From UBA1731 sp964567665 (GTDB lineage Bacteria > Verrucomicrobiota > Kiritimatiellia > RFP12 > UBA1067): a stretch of 64,000 bases of DNA. Shown piece by piece: positions 6,871 through 15,716 of this stretch. Both the position numbers and the translations under genes were made by a program. How positions within the stretch are numbered: the stretch's first letter is position 1; every line of letters starts with the position of its first letter. The notes under the pieces are model-generated. The model was not told the DNA's origin, did no database searches, and worked only from the letters and a program-made list of their open reading frames with translations. The stretch is taken from NCBI GenBank assembly GCA_964567665.1, contig CAZMNN010000001.1:51036-115035 (forward strand), written 5' to 3'.

Positions 6871-9309
6871 TTACAGGTCCCCTTTCGGCACGATCTTTCT
6901 GCTGTATGTTTTCCAAAAAGATTTTTTGAAGTAATGGAAATTTCTCGAACTGTCGATAGCACAAGCATTACGCCCATTCCTGTTATCGTTGGCATTCATC
7001 CAAGCGTCAACATCGCCCATACTGCCTCGATTTGCAACCCACGCGGTCGCAATCCTATCTGCACCTTGAGTGTCTAGTGGAGCTTTATTTGCATATCCTA
7101 AAAAGGACATCGGGCCTTCAATGTTCGACCATAGCTTGCCAGGCGAACTGGTGTGTTCTGTCGTTCCAGCATATTTACCGTTGTAATCATTAATGTCGAG
7201 AACCGAACATCCGGCAAAAACAACACATTTCAAATCCCGATTCCAATACGATGACACAAGGGATGGTGTCAATCTCGGTCCATTCGTCAACCCCATCAAA
7301 CTTCCGTCCGAATGGCGTCCATGGCCTGAATAATAAAAATAATCCGCCTGATTCATAATTTGACGCCGTTTACTATCTACTCCTCCTATGTGGGCGGTAA
7401 TTATTTCGCATCCTGCGGATTTATAGAATGATTCTGAGTTCATGGAAACCGGGGGATTAGAATCGAGATCCCCCATGATAGGTTTCAGAATCTGACCCCT
7501 AAATTGATAGCCCAATCCGGCGAATGCTCTGCTGTCAGCGAGGTTAGATGCCGAGGATAAATTGTCATCCCCTATATCATACCACGCCATCTCGTTCACC
7601 TCGTCGTCATTTCTCGACGGCAGCAACCCAAGCGAGATCAGTTGTTGGCGGATCTTCGATATCCGTATCTCGCTCTTGTCGGACGAGTTGACGAGCGAGG
7701 CATCATCCCCAATCGGCACGGAAGCTCCAGTCGGGCAGGTTCCTGCGGTCTTGACGGTCAGAGAATCGCCAAACGCCTGGCGGCATTGCGCCAGCGATTT
7801 GACCTGCGGCGCAATTTCAATCTTGATGCGCAGCTCCTCATCGTCAAGCACCACGCGGCTTTCCTCGAGTTCGGTCCACGAAGAATCGTCTGGCTTACAG
7901 ATCGTTACTCCCGTCACTGTGAAAACGGTAATTGTGGCAACCTTCCCCGCCCCCGCAAAGCTGTCACTTGTATAGTCGGTCCCGAACAGAGACTCCGGAT
8001 CCTCGACCACGACATTGGACGGCAGGGAACTTGACGCGCAGTCAAGTTCGTAGTCGTAGTCTGGATAGCCGCTACCGCTGCCGTTTGTCCCCGCATGGTA
8101 CAGTCTCACCTCATACTTCCATCCAGCCTTGAGCATGGCCGTCTTCGTCTCGCATTCACCATAGCTCTCGTTCAGCCACGAAAACGACGTAGGCGTTTCG
8201 CCGGTGCCTGACACGGGTGTGATTTCGAGACGATATTTCTCGGACTGGCTTCCGCTCGGATCGCCGAAGTAGAACGGCACGGATATGCGTGTATTGGGCT
8301 GGCCGCCGTCTCTCGGGTCTGTAGGGTCGCTGCTCTGGCCGATCTCCGCACCATCATTTACGCCGTCACCGTCGGAATCGGCATTTCCCGGATTCGTCCC
8401 CCATTCGCACTCCTGCCCATTTGTGAGGCCGTCTACGTCGGGGTCTGCGCCGATGTCATTGTCGGGGTCACCGTCCGTAGCGTTGTCCACGACCGGGTTG
8501 AAGCCTGCGTTCCTGTGCTGATATTCCCATCCGTCGTTCATGCCATCTCCATCGGAGTCCGGCTGGAGGGCATTCAAGTTGAGCGCATCCTCCAAAGCAT
8601 CGGACAACCCGTCATGATCGGTGTCCGTAAGTGAAAGGCTCGTGCCGAGCTGCACTTCACGGGCATCGGAGAGGCCGTCGCCGTCGGAATCGAAATCGAG
8701 ACCGAAGCGGAAGAACGCCATGCGGCTGAACGAATCAACGTACATCGAACGGCACGCCGCAATGACGTCGTTTGACGTCACGGCAAACGCACACGAGTTG
8801 GTGTCCGACGGCATTAGGCAGCGTCCAACCGGAAGCCAGCCGGGCACGGACAGGTTGGTGGACATGAACAGGTCGACATTCCGCGAGTCGACGTCCGCGA
8901 AAAGATTTGTCGCCCAGGCAATCTCGAATGCGACAGCCTTCTCCTGGGAATCGACGGCGAAATCCGTGACGGCAAACGCATTCGACGCGACGATCTCCGG
9001 CAGGGTGCGGAGCCGGACATCCCCGGCCACACGCGACAGCGCCGACGACACGCCGCCTGTCAGACCTGAAAGCACACCGTTCCGCTCCTTCGAGCCGCCC
9101 CAGAGGGTGAAGAAGCACAGTGCGCAGACGACGATGAACCTGTGCAGCGGCGCAAGTCCGCTGAACCACTTCATCTCTTTTGCAAACGGACACTTCTCCC
9201 GCATGAACATGACAAGCCACAGGAGAACGAATCCGACAGCCGCGCCGGCAAGCCACGGCGTGGCGGCGGCAACCGCATTCTGCACATATTGCACAATCAA
9301 TTCACTCAT
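6871..9309 (-). CDS. Membrane-anchored protein with Ca-binding (TSP3-like) repeats and a possible clan-CD peptidase domain
   Basis: The 812-residue protein has two hydrophobic segments near the N-terminus (about 16-36 and 56-72). A domain of unknown type follows, then aspartate-rich repeats at about 205-335 (DSDGDGLSDARE, DTDHDGLSDALE, DSDGDGMNDGWE, DSDGDGVNDGAE) that are typical calcium-binding thrombospondin type 3 repeats. After a beta-rich middle region, the C-terminal part carries YYSGHGRH (His663) and CVVFAGCSVLD (Cys701). A His-Gly after a strand, followed by a Cys at the end of the next hydrophobic strand, is the dyad layout of caspase/gingipain/CHAT-type clan CD peptidases. Activity is inferred, not proven. 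It is followed at once by a small secreted protein, and part of the gene is duplicated at 5704-5877. Confidence 0.7.
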   Translation of the reverse strand: MSELIVQYVQNAVAAATPWLAGAAVGFVLLWLVMFMREKCPFAKEMKWFSGLAPLHRFIVVCALCFFTLWGGSKERNGVLSGLTGGVSSALSRVAGDVRLRTLPEIVASNAFAVTDFAVDSQEKAVAFEIAWATNLFADVDSRNVDLFMSTNLSVPGWLPVGRCLMPSDTNSCAFAVTSNDVIAACRSMYVDSFSRMAFFRFGLDFDSDGDGLSDAREVQLGTSLSLTDTDHDGLSDALEDALNLNALQPDSDGDGMNDGWEYQHRNAGFNPVVDNATDGDPDNDIGADPDVDGLTNGQECEWGTNPGNADSDGDGVNDGAEIGQSSDPTDPRDGGQPNTRISVPFYFGDPSGSQSEKYRLEITPVSGTGETPTSFSWLNESYGECETKTAMLKAGWKYEVRLYHAGTNGSGSGYPDYDYELDCASSSLPSNVVVEDPESLFGTDYTSDSFAGAGKVATITVFTVTGVTICKPDDSSWTELEESRVVLDDEELRIKIEIAPQVKSLAQCRQAFGDSLTVKTAGTCPTGASVPIGDDASLVNSSDKSEIRISKIRQQLISLGLLPSRNDDEVNEMAWYDIGDDNLSSASNLADSRAFAGLGYQFRGQILKPIMGDLDSNPPVSMNSESFYKSAGCEIITAHIGGVDSKRRQIMNQADYFYYSGHGRHSDGSLMGLTNGPRLTPSLVSSYWNRDLKCVVFAGCSVLDINDYNGKYAGTTEHTSSPGKLWSNIEGPMSFLGYANKAPLDTQGADRIATAWVANRGSMGDVDAWMNANDNRNGRNACAIDSSRNFHYFKKSFWKTYSRKIVPKGDL

Positions 9310-9354
9310 GGCTTGCGCCTGTTGACACCCATTCTGCTGAAAGAATGGAGCATT

Positions 9355-9363
9355 ATTATATCA
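9355..9363 (-). promoter_or_regulatory. Extended -10 promoter of the TSP3-repeat gene
   Basis: The minus strand reads TGATATAAT about 45 bases before the ATG at 9309. No -35 match is visible. Confidence 0.6.
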
Positions 9364-9411
9364 TTTACGATTGAAAGGCATATGGGCGGTTGTACAACTC
9401 AACACATTGCA

Positions 9412-9444
9412 AGGCAGATGCGGCTAAAACAGTCGCATCTGCCT
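9412..9444 (-). terminator. Hairpin downstream of the 806-aa beta-repeat gene
   Basis: An 11-bp perfect stem (AGGCAGATGCG and its complement) encloses an 11-base loop in the otherwise gene-free stretch 9310-9652. It lies about 210 bases after the stop at 9653 and just before the next promoter. There is no good T tract on the minus strand, so it may be a weak or factor-assisted terminator, or another structured element. I see no ORF or other clear signal in the rest of this 340-base gap. Confidence 0.5.
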
Positions 9445-9652
9445 GTTTCGAAAAAACATGATGCGCCTAAGTTGGTGAAACCATGCCCTCAAACCGGCAC
9501 TCCAAACATAAATGCCGCCATGTGCCGCCCTCTTGAAACCGTTTTAAAACAACTAAATACACATTCTGAACAACTAACTGCGACCACGCGACAGAATAGC
9601 ACGTTTCTATCCGCATTTACTCCGAGAAGGACGGGGACGAATCGGAAGGACG

Positions 9653-12073
9653 CTATCTGATGACTATCTTCGTGCCGATCGGAAGATGGCGGGCGTACAG
9701 CGTCTTGCCGTCGTCGGAAAGATGAAGCCGCCACTCGCGTGTCGCTCCTGCCACGGTGACGCTGTCTGGATAGACAATGCCGCCAGCCGCTTCCGCAACA
9801 ACGAAATCGACATTGCCGCTGGAACGCGCTACGCGGCTATCGTCGGAGAGCGTGACAACTGCATTTTCACCAAGCACTAAACGCCCCGACGCGGAAAGCC
9901 AGTGGCCTCCAACAAAATCAGCGACAGGCACAATCCACGATGAAACAACACTAAGACACCCGGAATCGCCAGACACCATGGGCAGCCCCTCCAATTCGGA
10001 GACCTTGAATGCGTCATGCCCGGTGGACAACGCCGTGCCGACAGCGAAAACCGCTTTTCCGACCGGCGGAAGCAGCCATACCTTGCGGGCGCTGGACGGC
10101 TTTAGCGTGACGCCCTCCTCGACATCGTCCGGAAGCGTCCACGTAAGCATGGAGCCGTCCCCCGGATCAATCAGCTTCACATAATCCGTCTGCAGCTCGG
10201 AATCACGTCCCAACGGATCGAACCCGACGCCAAAATTGTCTTCCGCCCAATTGAGCCGCTGTCCGTCAATGACCGTCAGGTTTTTGTCCGGATAGAAACT
10301 TCCCCTGTTTTGGGAGGAATATCCGCGAACGTCTATCGTGTGCGGGCCAGGCGCAACATTGTCGACAGAGCCGCGAATTGTAGAACCGGTGTTTCCTGTG
10401 CCGGTGAAGTAGAATACCTCCGTCCCGTCTATCCGCACACCAAGATGGGTGTTTGCCGCTCCGGCGAAAGTCCAGGTCACGTTGGTCGATTCATTGTTCC
10501 ATATGTAGCCGGTGTAGGCAATCATGTAGCGGTTGGAGGACGCAAGCATCGGGTCTTCCCACAGATGGTGCCATTTGTTGTAGTAGGCATCGGCCCCTCT
10601 TGTTATGATGTTCGTGAATACCATGTCCCAGGCGGCCTTTGTGGCAGGATAGGACGCATATTCCGTTCGTTCGCTCTCGATCAGACCTGCGATGGATGCC
10701 CGCGAAGCGGGAAAGGACACACTGCCGCCCTTCACAACGAGCCTGTCTGTTCCGGAGACGGACTTCCACACAAGTTCGCCATTCCCCGTCTTGACGACAG
10801 ATCTCCACGATCCGCATCCGTTCGACACTACGCCTGAACCGTGGACGGCAAGTTCAGGCAGAGAATACGTTATGTCATCGTTCTCAAGCACTGCGGTGGA
10901 GTTTGTAAGCATGAGCGCACCGCCGTCCGCCGGAATGGCGCCGTTGCTCCACAGCGCGACTGTCGAACGATCAGCGGCGACTCCGCCTTTGAACGTGCTC
11001 CCTTCGCCCATCAAGTTCAGGCATCCCGCCGATGCGGATGCATACGAAGTGACATACAGTCCGCCATTTCCGGAAATCGGCCCATAGAACGAAAACCAGA
11101 ATCCGTTCTTGAGATCGATTTTCGGACGGTTTTCGCCAAGCAGCACCGGGCCTGCCCAGCATGAGATGTTTGTTTTGTTGTACTCAGCGGAGCCGTTCAA
11201 TACGTTTATTCCGTTCATGCCGCTCGCATCGAGCGTCCAGCGGATCGGAGATCCGCTAGTGAGGTTGAATCCCAGCGCCGTTCCGTCTCCCATGGTCAGC
11301 ACATTGCCGGAATCACCATCTATGTGCGTATTGCGGTTCTGCATTATAAACCCGGTCTCGGCTACGATGTTTCCCGGATTCCTGATGTTCCAGCATCCCC
11401 ACGCCGTCACTCCGGCGCCGCCGAACGTGAGGGTGTGTCCGTTCATGTCAAGCCACATCGGGTTGATGCCGCCGGACATGTACATCGTGTATCGCGAAAG
11501 GTTGCCGATCTTCGCATCTGCCGTCATCACAAGATTGGAGCTGAACACCATGCGCTTTATGACGTCCTTCACCCCCGAATGGACGAGTGCGCCTATCCCG
11601 TCCACGCCATCTCCGGCAAAGCATATGCGCTTGTTCCAGTATCCCCATGCCTCTCCGTTGGACAGATCCTCCGGCGGGTGCGCGTCAAGCGTCGCTCCAT
11701 CCAGCACGTACACGCTGCCGCAAACATCCTCACCGGCCAGCCTGCCGAGTGCCGAGTTCGTCGTGAACCTGTACGCGCCAGCCTCCACGGTGATGTCTCC
11801 GACATAATCGGAGATTGACTTCTCCACAACAAGCATCCCCGCTCCGCGCTTGACGAAATTCGTCACAAGGTTTCCGGTAAGATATGCGCCATTGCCGGCG
11901 AAATCAAATGAATTCGTGGCGCCGGACTCAACAGTGACCGTAAGCGTCCTGTCGTCTTCGGAATAGGCGTATTCGGCGCAACGAGCCGATGCCGCAGCAA
12001 GAGCCGCAAGGAGAAGAGTTGCATGGAGAGAGTGTCCGTGCTGGCGGACTTTATGGTTCGCATCTTGCTTCAT
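9653..12073 (-). CDS. Secreted autotransporter-type beta-repeat protein with C-terminal IVIR
   Basis: The 806-residue product begins with a basic leader and the hydrophobic core LHATLLLAALAAASARCAEY, a signal peptide. The body is rich in Gly/Asn/Thr beta-strand repeats with blocks such as VVEKSISDYVGDITVEAGAY and VVKGGSVSFPASR. These resemble the autotransporter-associated beta-strand repeat seen in PVC bacteria. Around residues 555-600 a segment with TWTFAGAANTHLGVRIDG and EVFYFTG looks like a PA14-type sugar-binding domain. There is no classical 12-strand autotransporter barrel, and the protein ends GTKIVIR rather than in Phe. It lies 57 bases downstream of the esterase/lyase fusion gene and probably shares its A10 promoter. 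The role is probably surface display or glycan binding. Confidence 0.75.
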   Translation of the reverse strand: MKQDANHKVRQHGHSLHATLLLAALAAASARCAEYAYSEDDRTLTVTVESGATNSFDFAGNGAYLTGNLVTNFVKRGAGMLVVEKSISDYVGDITVEAGAYRFTTNSALGRLAGEDVCGSVYVLDGATLDAHPPEDLSNGEAWGYWNKRICFAGDGVDGIGALVHSGVKDVIKRMVFSSNLVMTADAKIGNLSRYTMYMSGGINPMWLDMNGHTLTFGGAGVTAWGCWNIRNPGNIVAETGFIMQNRNTHIDGDSGNVLTMGDGTALGFNLTSGSPIRWTLDASGMNGINVLNGSAEYNKTNISCWAGPVLLGENRPKIDLKNGFWFSFYGPISGNGGLYVTSYASASAGCLNLMGEGSTFKGGVAADRSTVALWSNGAIPADGGALMLTNSTAVLENDDITYSLPELAVHGSGVVSNGCGSWRSVVKTGNGELVWKSVSGTDRLVVKGGSVSFPASRASIAGLIESERTEYASYPATKAAWDMVFTNIITRGADAYYNKWHHLWEDPMLASSNRYMIAYTGYIWNNESTNVTWTFAGAANTHLGVRIDGTEVFYFTGTGNTGSTIRGSVDNVAPGPHTIDVRGYSSQNRGSFYPDKNLTVIDGQRLNWAEDNFGVGFDPLGRDSELQTDYVKLIDPGDGSMLTWTLPDDVEEGVTLKPSSARKVWLLPPVGKAVFAVGTALSTGHDAFKVSELEGLPMVSGDSGCLSVVSSWIVPVADFVGGHWLSASGRLVLGENAVVTLSDDSRVARSSGNVDFVVAEAAGGIVYPDSVTVAGATREWRLHLSDDGKTLYARHLPIGTKIVIR

Positions 12074-12130
12074 GACACGTCATTCCTTTCTTTTAGGTAT
12101 ATGGCGCCTGATCTACATTCGATGAGCCGT

Positions 12131-15100
12131 TCATCCCTCCGGCGGGGTGAACGGCAGGACACGCGCCGGACGCAAAAAGAGCCGCTGACGCTGGATGAGC
12201 GGTGCGCTTCCGTCGTCATTCTCCCCTTCAATCACAAGCCTCACCTCCGCTGCGTCAGCGGCAAGCGTACAAGTCTCATTGAACGCGCGGTTGCGACGCG
12301 CCGCAATCGTCTTTCCGCGCAGCCTGCCGCCCAGCGCATCCCCAAGGCATTCCCCGGCGGCGTCGTACATTTCAAGCCGTATGCCGCCGTTCCAGGGTCG
12401 GTGCGCAAGGTTGCGGACGCAAAGGCCGAACTTCATGGGCTTGCCGGACATCTCCGGCGGCACACGGCACGTCGCTGTCGGCGTCCGTTCGCCGAGCCTC
12501 GCCGTCACTGACGCCTTTGGCGGGAACAGGTCGTGCGGAATCGGCTGCGCGAACAGGTTGGCGCAAGTCTCCTGGTCGTAGTACTCGAACCGGCCAGGCG
12601 CATCCGCAACGTAAAACAGCTTTACGGCATCCTTCGGCGGATCGAAGCGAATGATCACGCGGTCTGCATATGCCGGAGACTGCACAGCCTCCGAAGGAAC
12701 CGTCCTCCGGACGCCGCCAGCCGTTTCCGCCTCTATTGCGAACGGAGTGTAGGAATCTCCGTACGCGGCACATCCGGGTTCTGCGACGAGATGCCTGTCA
12801 CGCAGAGCCTTTACGTCGATCTCAAGCTCAAGCGGAACATCCTGCGGAATGTCCGGAGACCAGGATGCAATCCGGAACCGCTTAGGTTCAGGCGCATTTG
12901 CGCGATCGGCAGTGATCGCGACAAGCTGTTCGACGGGCGTGACGGAAAGGTTCATGCGCCGCTCCTCGTCGTTCATCGTGCAGATGACATAGCGGCCCTT
13001 GCAGACAATCTGCGGATGGGGATCGGGGTGGAGTTTAGACTGCCGCTCCTCGGTCGCAATCTTTGGCGTCTTTGAATGTATGTATACGGCGCGGTGCGTC
13101 TCCCTGTTCCAGAAGCCGACAGTCCAGCCGCACCCTCGATACCAGCGCCCCCAATTGCAGTCAAAAGCGATGTACCTGTTGTCGGGCGACATCGACGCGT
13201 GTGCCGCGCTGCACGGGTTTATTCGCCACTGACGCTCTGTCGCAAGGTCGTGATAGCATGTGCCGCGTGAACACCAGTAGAACCCCTTTCCGTCCTCTGC
13301 AAAGAACTCGTGCGTCGCCCCGTTCGTCAATTTTGACGGAACCATCCAGAACTCGCCCTTTCTGAACAGCCACAGACGCGGATAGATGTCGTCCCTCGGA
13401 CGCACGGCTTTCGACACGAACGGACGATGCTCAATCCCTGTGGCGGCGTTCTCCTCCGGCGTAAGCTCGTTCCTCGTCATCCTCCAGCTGTACTCCATTG
13501 CGCACATCGCCATCGTCGGATCCACAGGATTGAACTGTCCGTGGTTGCAGCAGAAGTTCGCCCGCCCCCACTCCTCCCACTTGCCGGTGGCAAGGTCTAT
13601 CACACCTTCCTTCTCGACATCCCCCGCTTTCCCGTCAACGAACATCAGCTTCCGGTCTGGCGAAAGCGTGATGTGTGTGCCGTAGCGAACGCTGCGCGGA
13701 TTCTCGGCGGACGACAGTTCCGGCGGGCATGGACACACAACTATGTCCTTTTGCGGATCGACGAGCAGATCGCGCCTGTGGACGCCTTTGCCGTCCAGCC
13801 ACCACAGCTGATCACGCTCCACGTCAAGCCACGGAATCTGCCCATCCGTCCCCTCCAGAACATATGCCTCATCCTTGAGCAGATCGACCAGCGCCTTGAC
13901 CCGCGTCCGTGTGCTTGTGCCCTTCACCGCCATTTCATCGGGAGAGACGTCGAAGACGATGAACCTTCCGTCGTCCGTCATGGATTTCGCCGTGAAGTAT
14001 ATCGACTGCTGGTTGAACGCAAGCAGCCCCGGTTTCAGGATGTACGACACCACGCCAGATCGCGGATCAACATGGCGGACGAACAGTTTCGACTGGGCTG
14101 GCGTCTTTACGATGTCAGGCGCTGGCGGCGGAGGCGGAGCGAGATCCTCAGGCGCATCCTTCACAAGCCATCTTGCGAAATTCCTTGCGATGTCCTTCTG
14201 CGGCGTATGCCCCTGTCCGATTCCGTAGCGCATGAGCTTGTCCTTCGACGGACACACGTTGTACGCTGTGTAGCCAGCATGAGGCGGACACACCGTATCT
14301 GCGAAGCCGACGTTGAAGCGTATCGGCACGTCAATGCGCTGGGCAAAGTACACCGCATCGAAGTATGGCGCGTTGGCCTCTGCCACAGCCCGGTTTTCCG
14401 GAAGCTGCGCGGCGATGAGCCTCGGCCATCCCGCCTCGCGTCCGTCGATCTTGAAGCACAGATGGTCGGTTATCGCGGGCACAGTGATTGCCGCCCTGCG
14501 GATGTGCTTGTTCAGCCCAGTCAGGATAAGCCCAAATCCGCCGCCCTGACTGCCGCCGGTGTAGCGCACACGCGCCTTGTCAACATCAGGACGCGCACAG
14601 GCCCAGTCTATTGCGCGGTTCGCCGCAAGTATGATTCCGTAGTAGAAGTAGTCCTCGCGGCTCTCGGCGATTCCGCACTGCGTATATCGCACCGTCTTCA
14701 CCGGATACCTTCTCCCGTACTCGTCGTCCTCCTTCTTCTGGAGCGCGTTCGATTCCGGCCCCTTGTACTTCACGCCGCGAAGAGGCTTGTAGTAGTGCAC
14801 GTTCACGTAGAGGTGCATCGTGTCCGCGCTTCCGCCCTCGAACACCGTTGCAGGACCCGCCCCCGGCACGGTTACGGTAAGCGGATACGGCGCCTTTGAG
14901 GAATCCTTCGGAACAGAAAGATATCCCCACACAGTACGGCCTTGCGTCGAAGGAATCTCAAGTTCGTAGAGGTCGCGTCCCTTCACCTTTCCGGGGTCTA
15001 TCCTTGTGGCCTTGATCGGCGCAGTCACTTCGGTGTTGTACTTTCCAATGGCGTCAGACCAGAACCGGTCGAAGTCCGCCGGACATTCGCGGTACGGGCG

Positions 15101-15550
15101 CAGCTTCTCCGGCTCATACGCCACGCCGAAGAGCTTCCGCTCAGCCCCGTCCTTGAATATGCGCATGAGCAGGAACCCCGCCCTGTCCATTTCGCCCGTG
15201 ACCGAGAAGCAGGATTCCTTCGACAGGTCTACCGTCCGCTCAAGAAATACACGGTCGCCAAAATTGTCCAAGCGCACCTTTGCCTCGCCCTTCGGTGCGC
15301 TTCCATCCTCCTCCGTCGCCACAACGGTGAATGTCGCCGGTTCGCCAAGACGGTATCTTGCGTCCGGCTGATCGCACGTGACGCGGAACAGCGTCGCGTG
15401 TGCGGCAAGCGCCGCCAATGACGCCACCGACAGAACAAGAAACCTGCGGAGCGGTGCGCCCCGTCTCGATTCAGTATGCACTTCAGGCATTGCATTGGCA
15501 ACGCAATGCTTCACCGTTTGCGGAACGCCGAAAAAAGCAGCCATGGACAT
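12131..15550 (-). CDS. Secreted fusion: acetyl xylan esterase-like (CE7) domain plus PL22-like beta-propeller
   Basis: The 1139-residue protein has an N-terminal extension and then a signal anchor (FLVLSVASLAALAAHA, about 37-52). Residues about 150-460 form an alpha/beta hydrolase of the acetyl xylan esterase type, with nucleophile motif TGGSQGGG (Ser334), GFADTVCPP (Asp418) and GQGHTP (His448). Residues about 480-870 resemble an oligogalacturonate-lyase-type propeller: HVDPRSGVVSYI, LSPDRKLMFVDG and a DPHPQIV block. A C-terminal beta domain follows. This suggests deacetylation coupled to uronide cleavage on a pectin-like glycan, but the lyase part is a family-level inference. ATG 15550 lies 8 bases after GGGAG. 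The A10 promoter is immediately upstream. Confidence 0.75.
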   Translation of the reverse strand: MSMAAFFGVPQTVKHCVANAMPEVHTESRRGAPLRRFLVLSVASLAALAAHATLFRVTCDQPDARYRLGEPATFTVVATEEDGSAPKGEAKVRLDNFGDRVFLERTVDLSKESCFSVTGEMDRAGFLLMRIFKDGAERKLFGVAYEPEKLRPYRECPADFDRFWSDAIGKYNTEVTAPIKATRIDPGKVKGRDLYELEIPSTQGRTVWGYLSVPKDSSKAPYPLTVTVPGAGPATVFEGGSADTMHLYVNVHYYKPLRGVKYKGPESNALQKKEDDEYGRRYPVKTVRYTQCGIAESREDYFYYGIILAANRAIDWACARPDVDKARVRYTGGSQGGGFGLILTGLNKHIRRAAITVPAITDHLCFKIDGREAGWPRLIAAQLPENRAVAEANAPYFDAVYFAQRIDVPIRFNVGFADTVCPPHAGYTAYNVCPSKDKLMRYGIGQGHTPQKDIARNFARWLVKDAPEDLAPPPPPAPDIVKTPAQSKLFVRHVDPRSGVVSYILKPGLLAFNQQSIYFTAKSMTDDGRFIVFDVSPDEMAVKGTSTRTRVKALVDLLKDEAYVLEGTDGQIPWLDVERDQLWWLDGKGVHRRDLLVDPQKDIVVCPCPPELSSAENPRSVRYGTHITLSPDRKLMFVDGKAGDVEKEGVIDLATGKWEEWGRANFCCNHGQFNPVDPTMAMCAMEYSWRMTRNELTPEENAATGIEHRPFVSKAVRPRDDIYPRLWLFRKGEFWMVPSKLTNGATHEFFAEDGKGFYWCSRGTCYHDLATERQWRINPCSAAHASMSPDNRYIAFDCNWGRWYRGCGWTVGFWNRETHRAVYIHSKTPKIATEERQSKLHPDPHPQIVCKGRYVICTMNDEERRMNLSVTPVEQLVAITADRANAPEPKRFRIASWSPDIPQDVPLELEIDVKALRDRHLVAEPGCAAYGDSYTPFAIEAETAGGVRRTVPSEAVQSPAYADRVIIRFDPPKDAVKLFYVADAPGRFEYYDQETCANLFAQPIPHDLFPPKASVTARLGERTPTATCRVPPEMSGKPMKFGLCVRNLAHRPWNGGIRLEMYDAAGECLGDALGGRLRGKTIAARRNRAFNETCTLAADAAEVRLVIEGENDDGSAPLIQRQRLFLRPARVLPFTPPEG

Positions 15551-15581
15551 ACGCCATTCTCCCTTTGCTTCAATGCTGCAT

Positions 15582-15609
15582 AGTATATGATTTTTTTTTT
15601 ACCTGTCAA
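15582..15609 (-). promoter_or_regulatory. A10 promoter P1 (CE7/PL22-like locus)
   Basis: On the minus strand TTGACA (15604-15609) is followed by GGT, ten A (15591-15600) and TCA, then TATACT (15582-15587). The spacer is 16 bases and the A tract fills most of it. A small dyad, CATA-TAC-TATG, overlaps the -10. It is one of four promoters in the window with a run of exactly ten A. Confidence 0.75.
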
Positions 15610-15631
15610 ACCGACCGGAAACAGAAACAGC

Positions 15632-15674
15632 AATACCGCCCCTCTTCGCGACTTAGCGGAAGAGGGGCGGTATT
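15632..15674 (-). terminator. Strong hairpin after the FAD oxidoreductase gene
   Basis: A 15-bp perfect stem (AATACCGCCCCTCTT against its complement) with a 13-base loop lies 43 bases after the stop at 15717 and before promoter P1. The minus-strand sequence after it is only moderately T-rich. It separates the LamG locus from the CE7/PL22-like locus. Confidence 0.75.
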
Positions 15675-15716
15675 CGCCGTACAGAAAGACGGCATCACGC
15701 CATGCCGGACGGCAGA

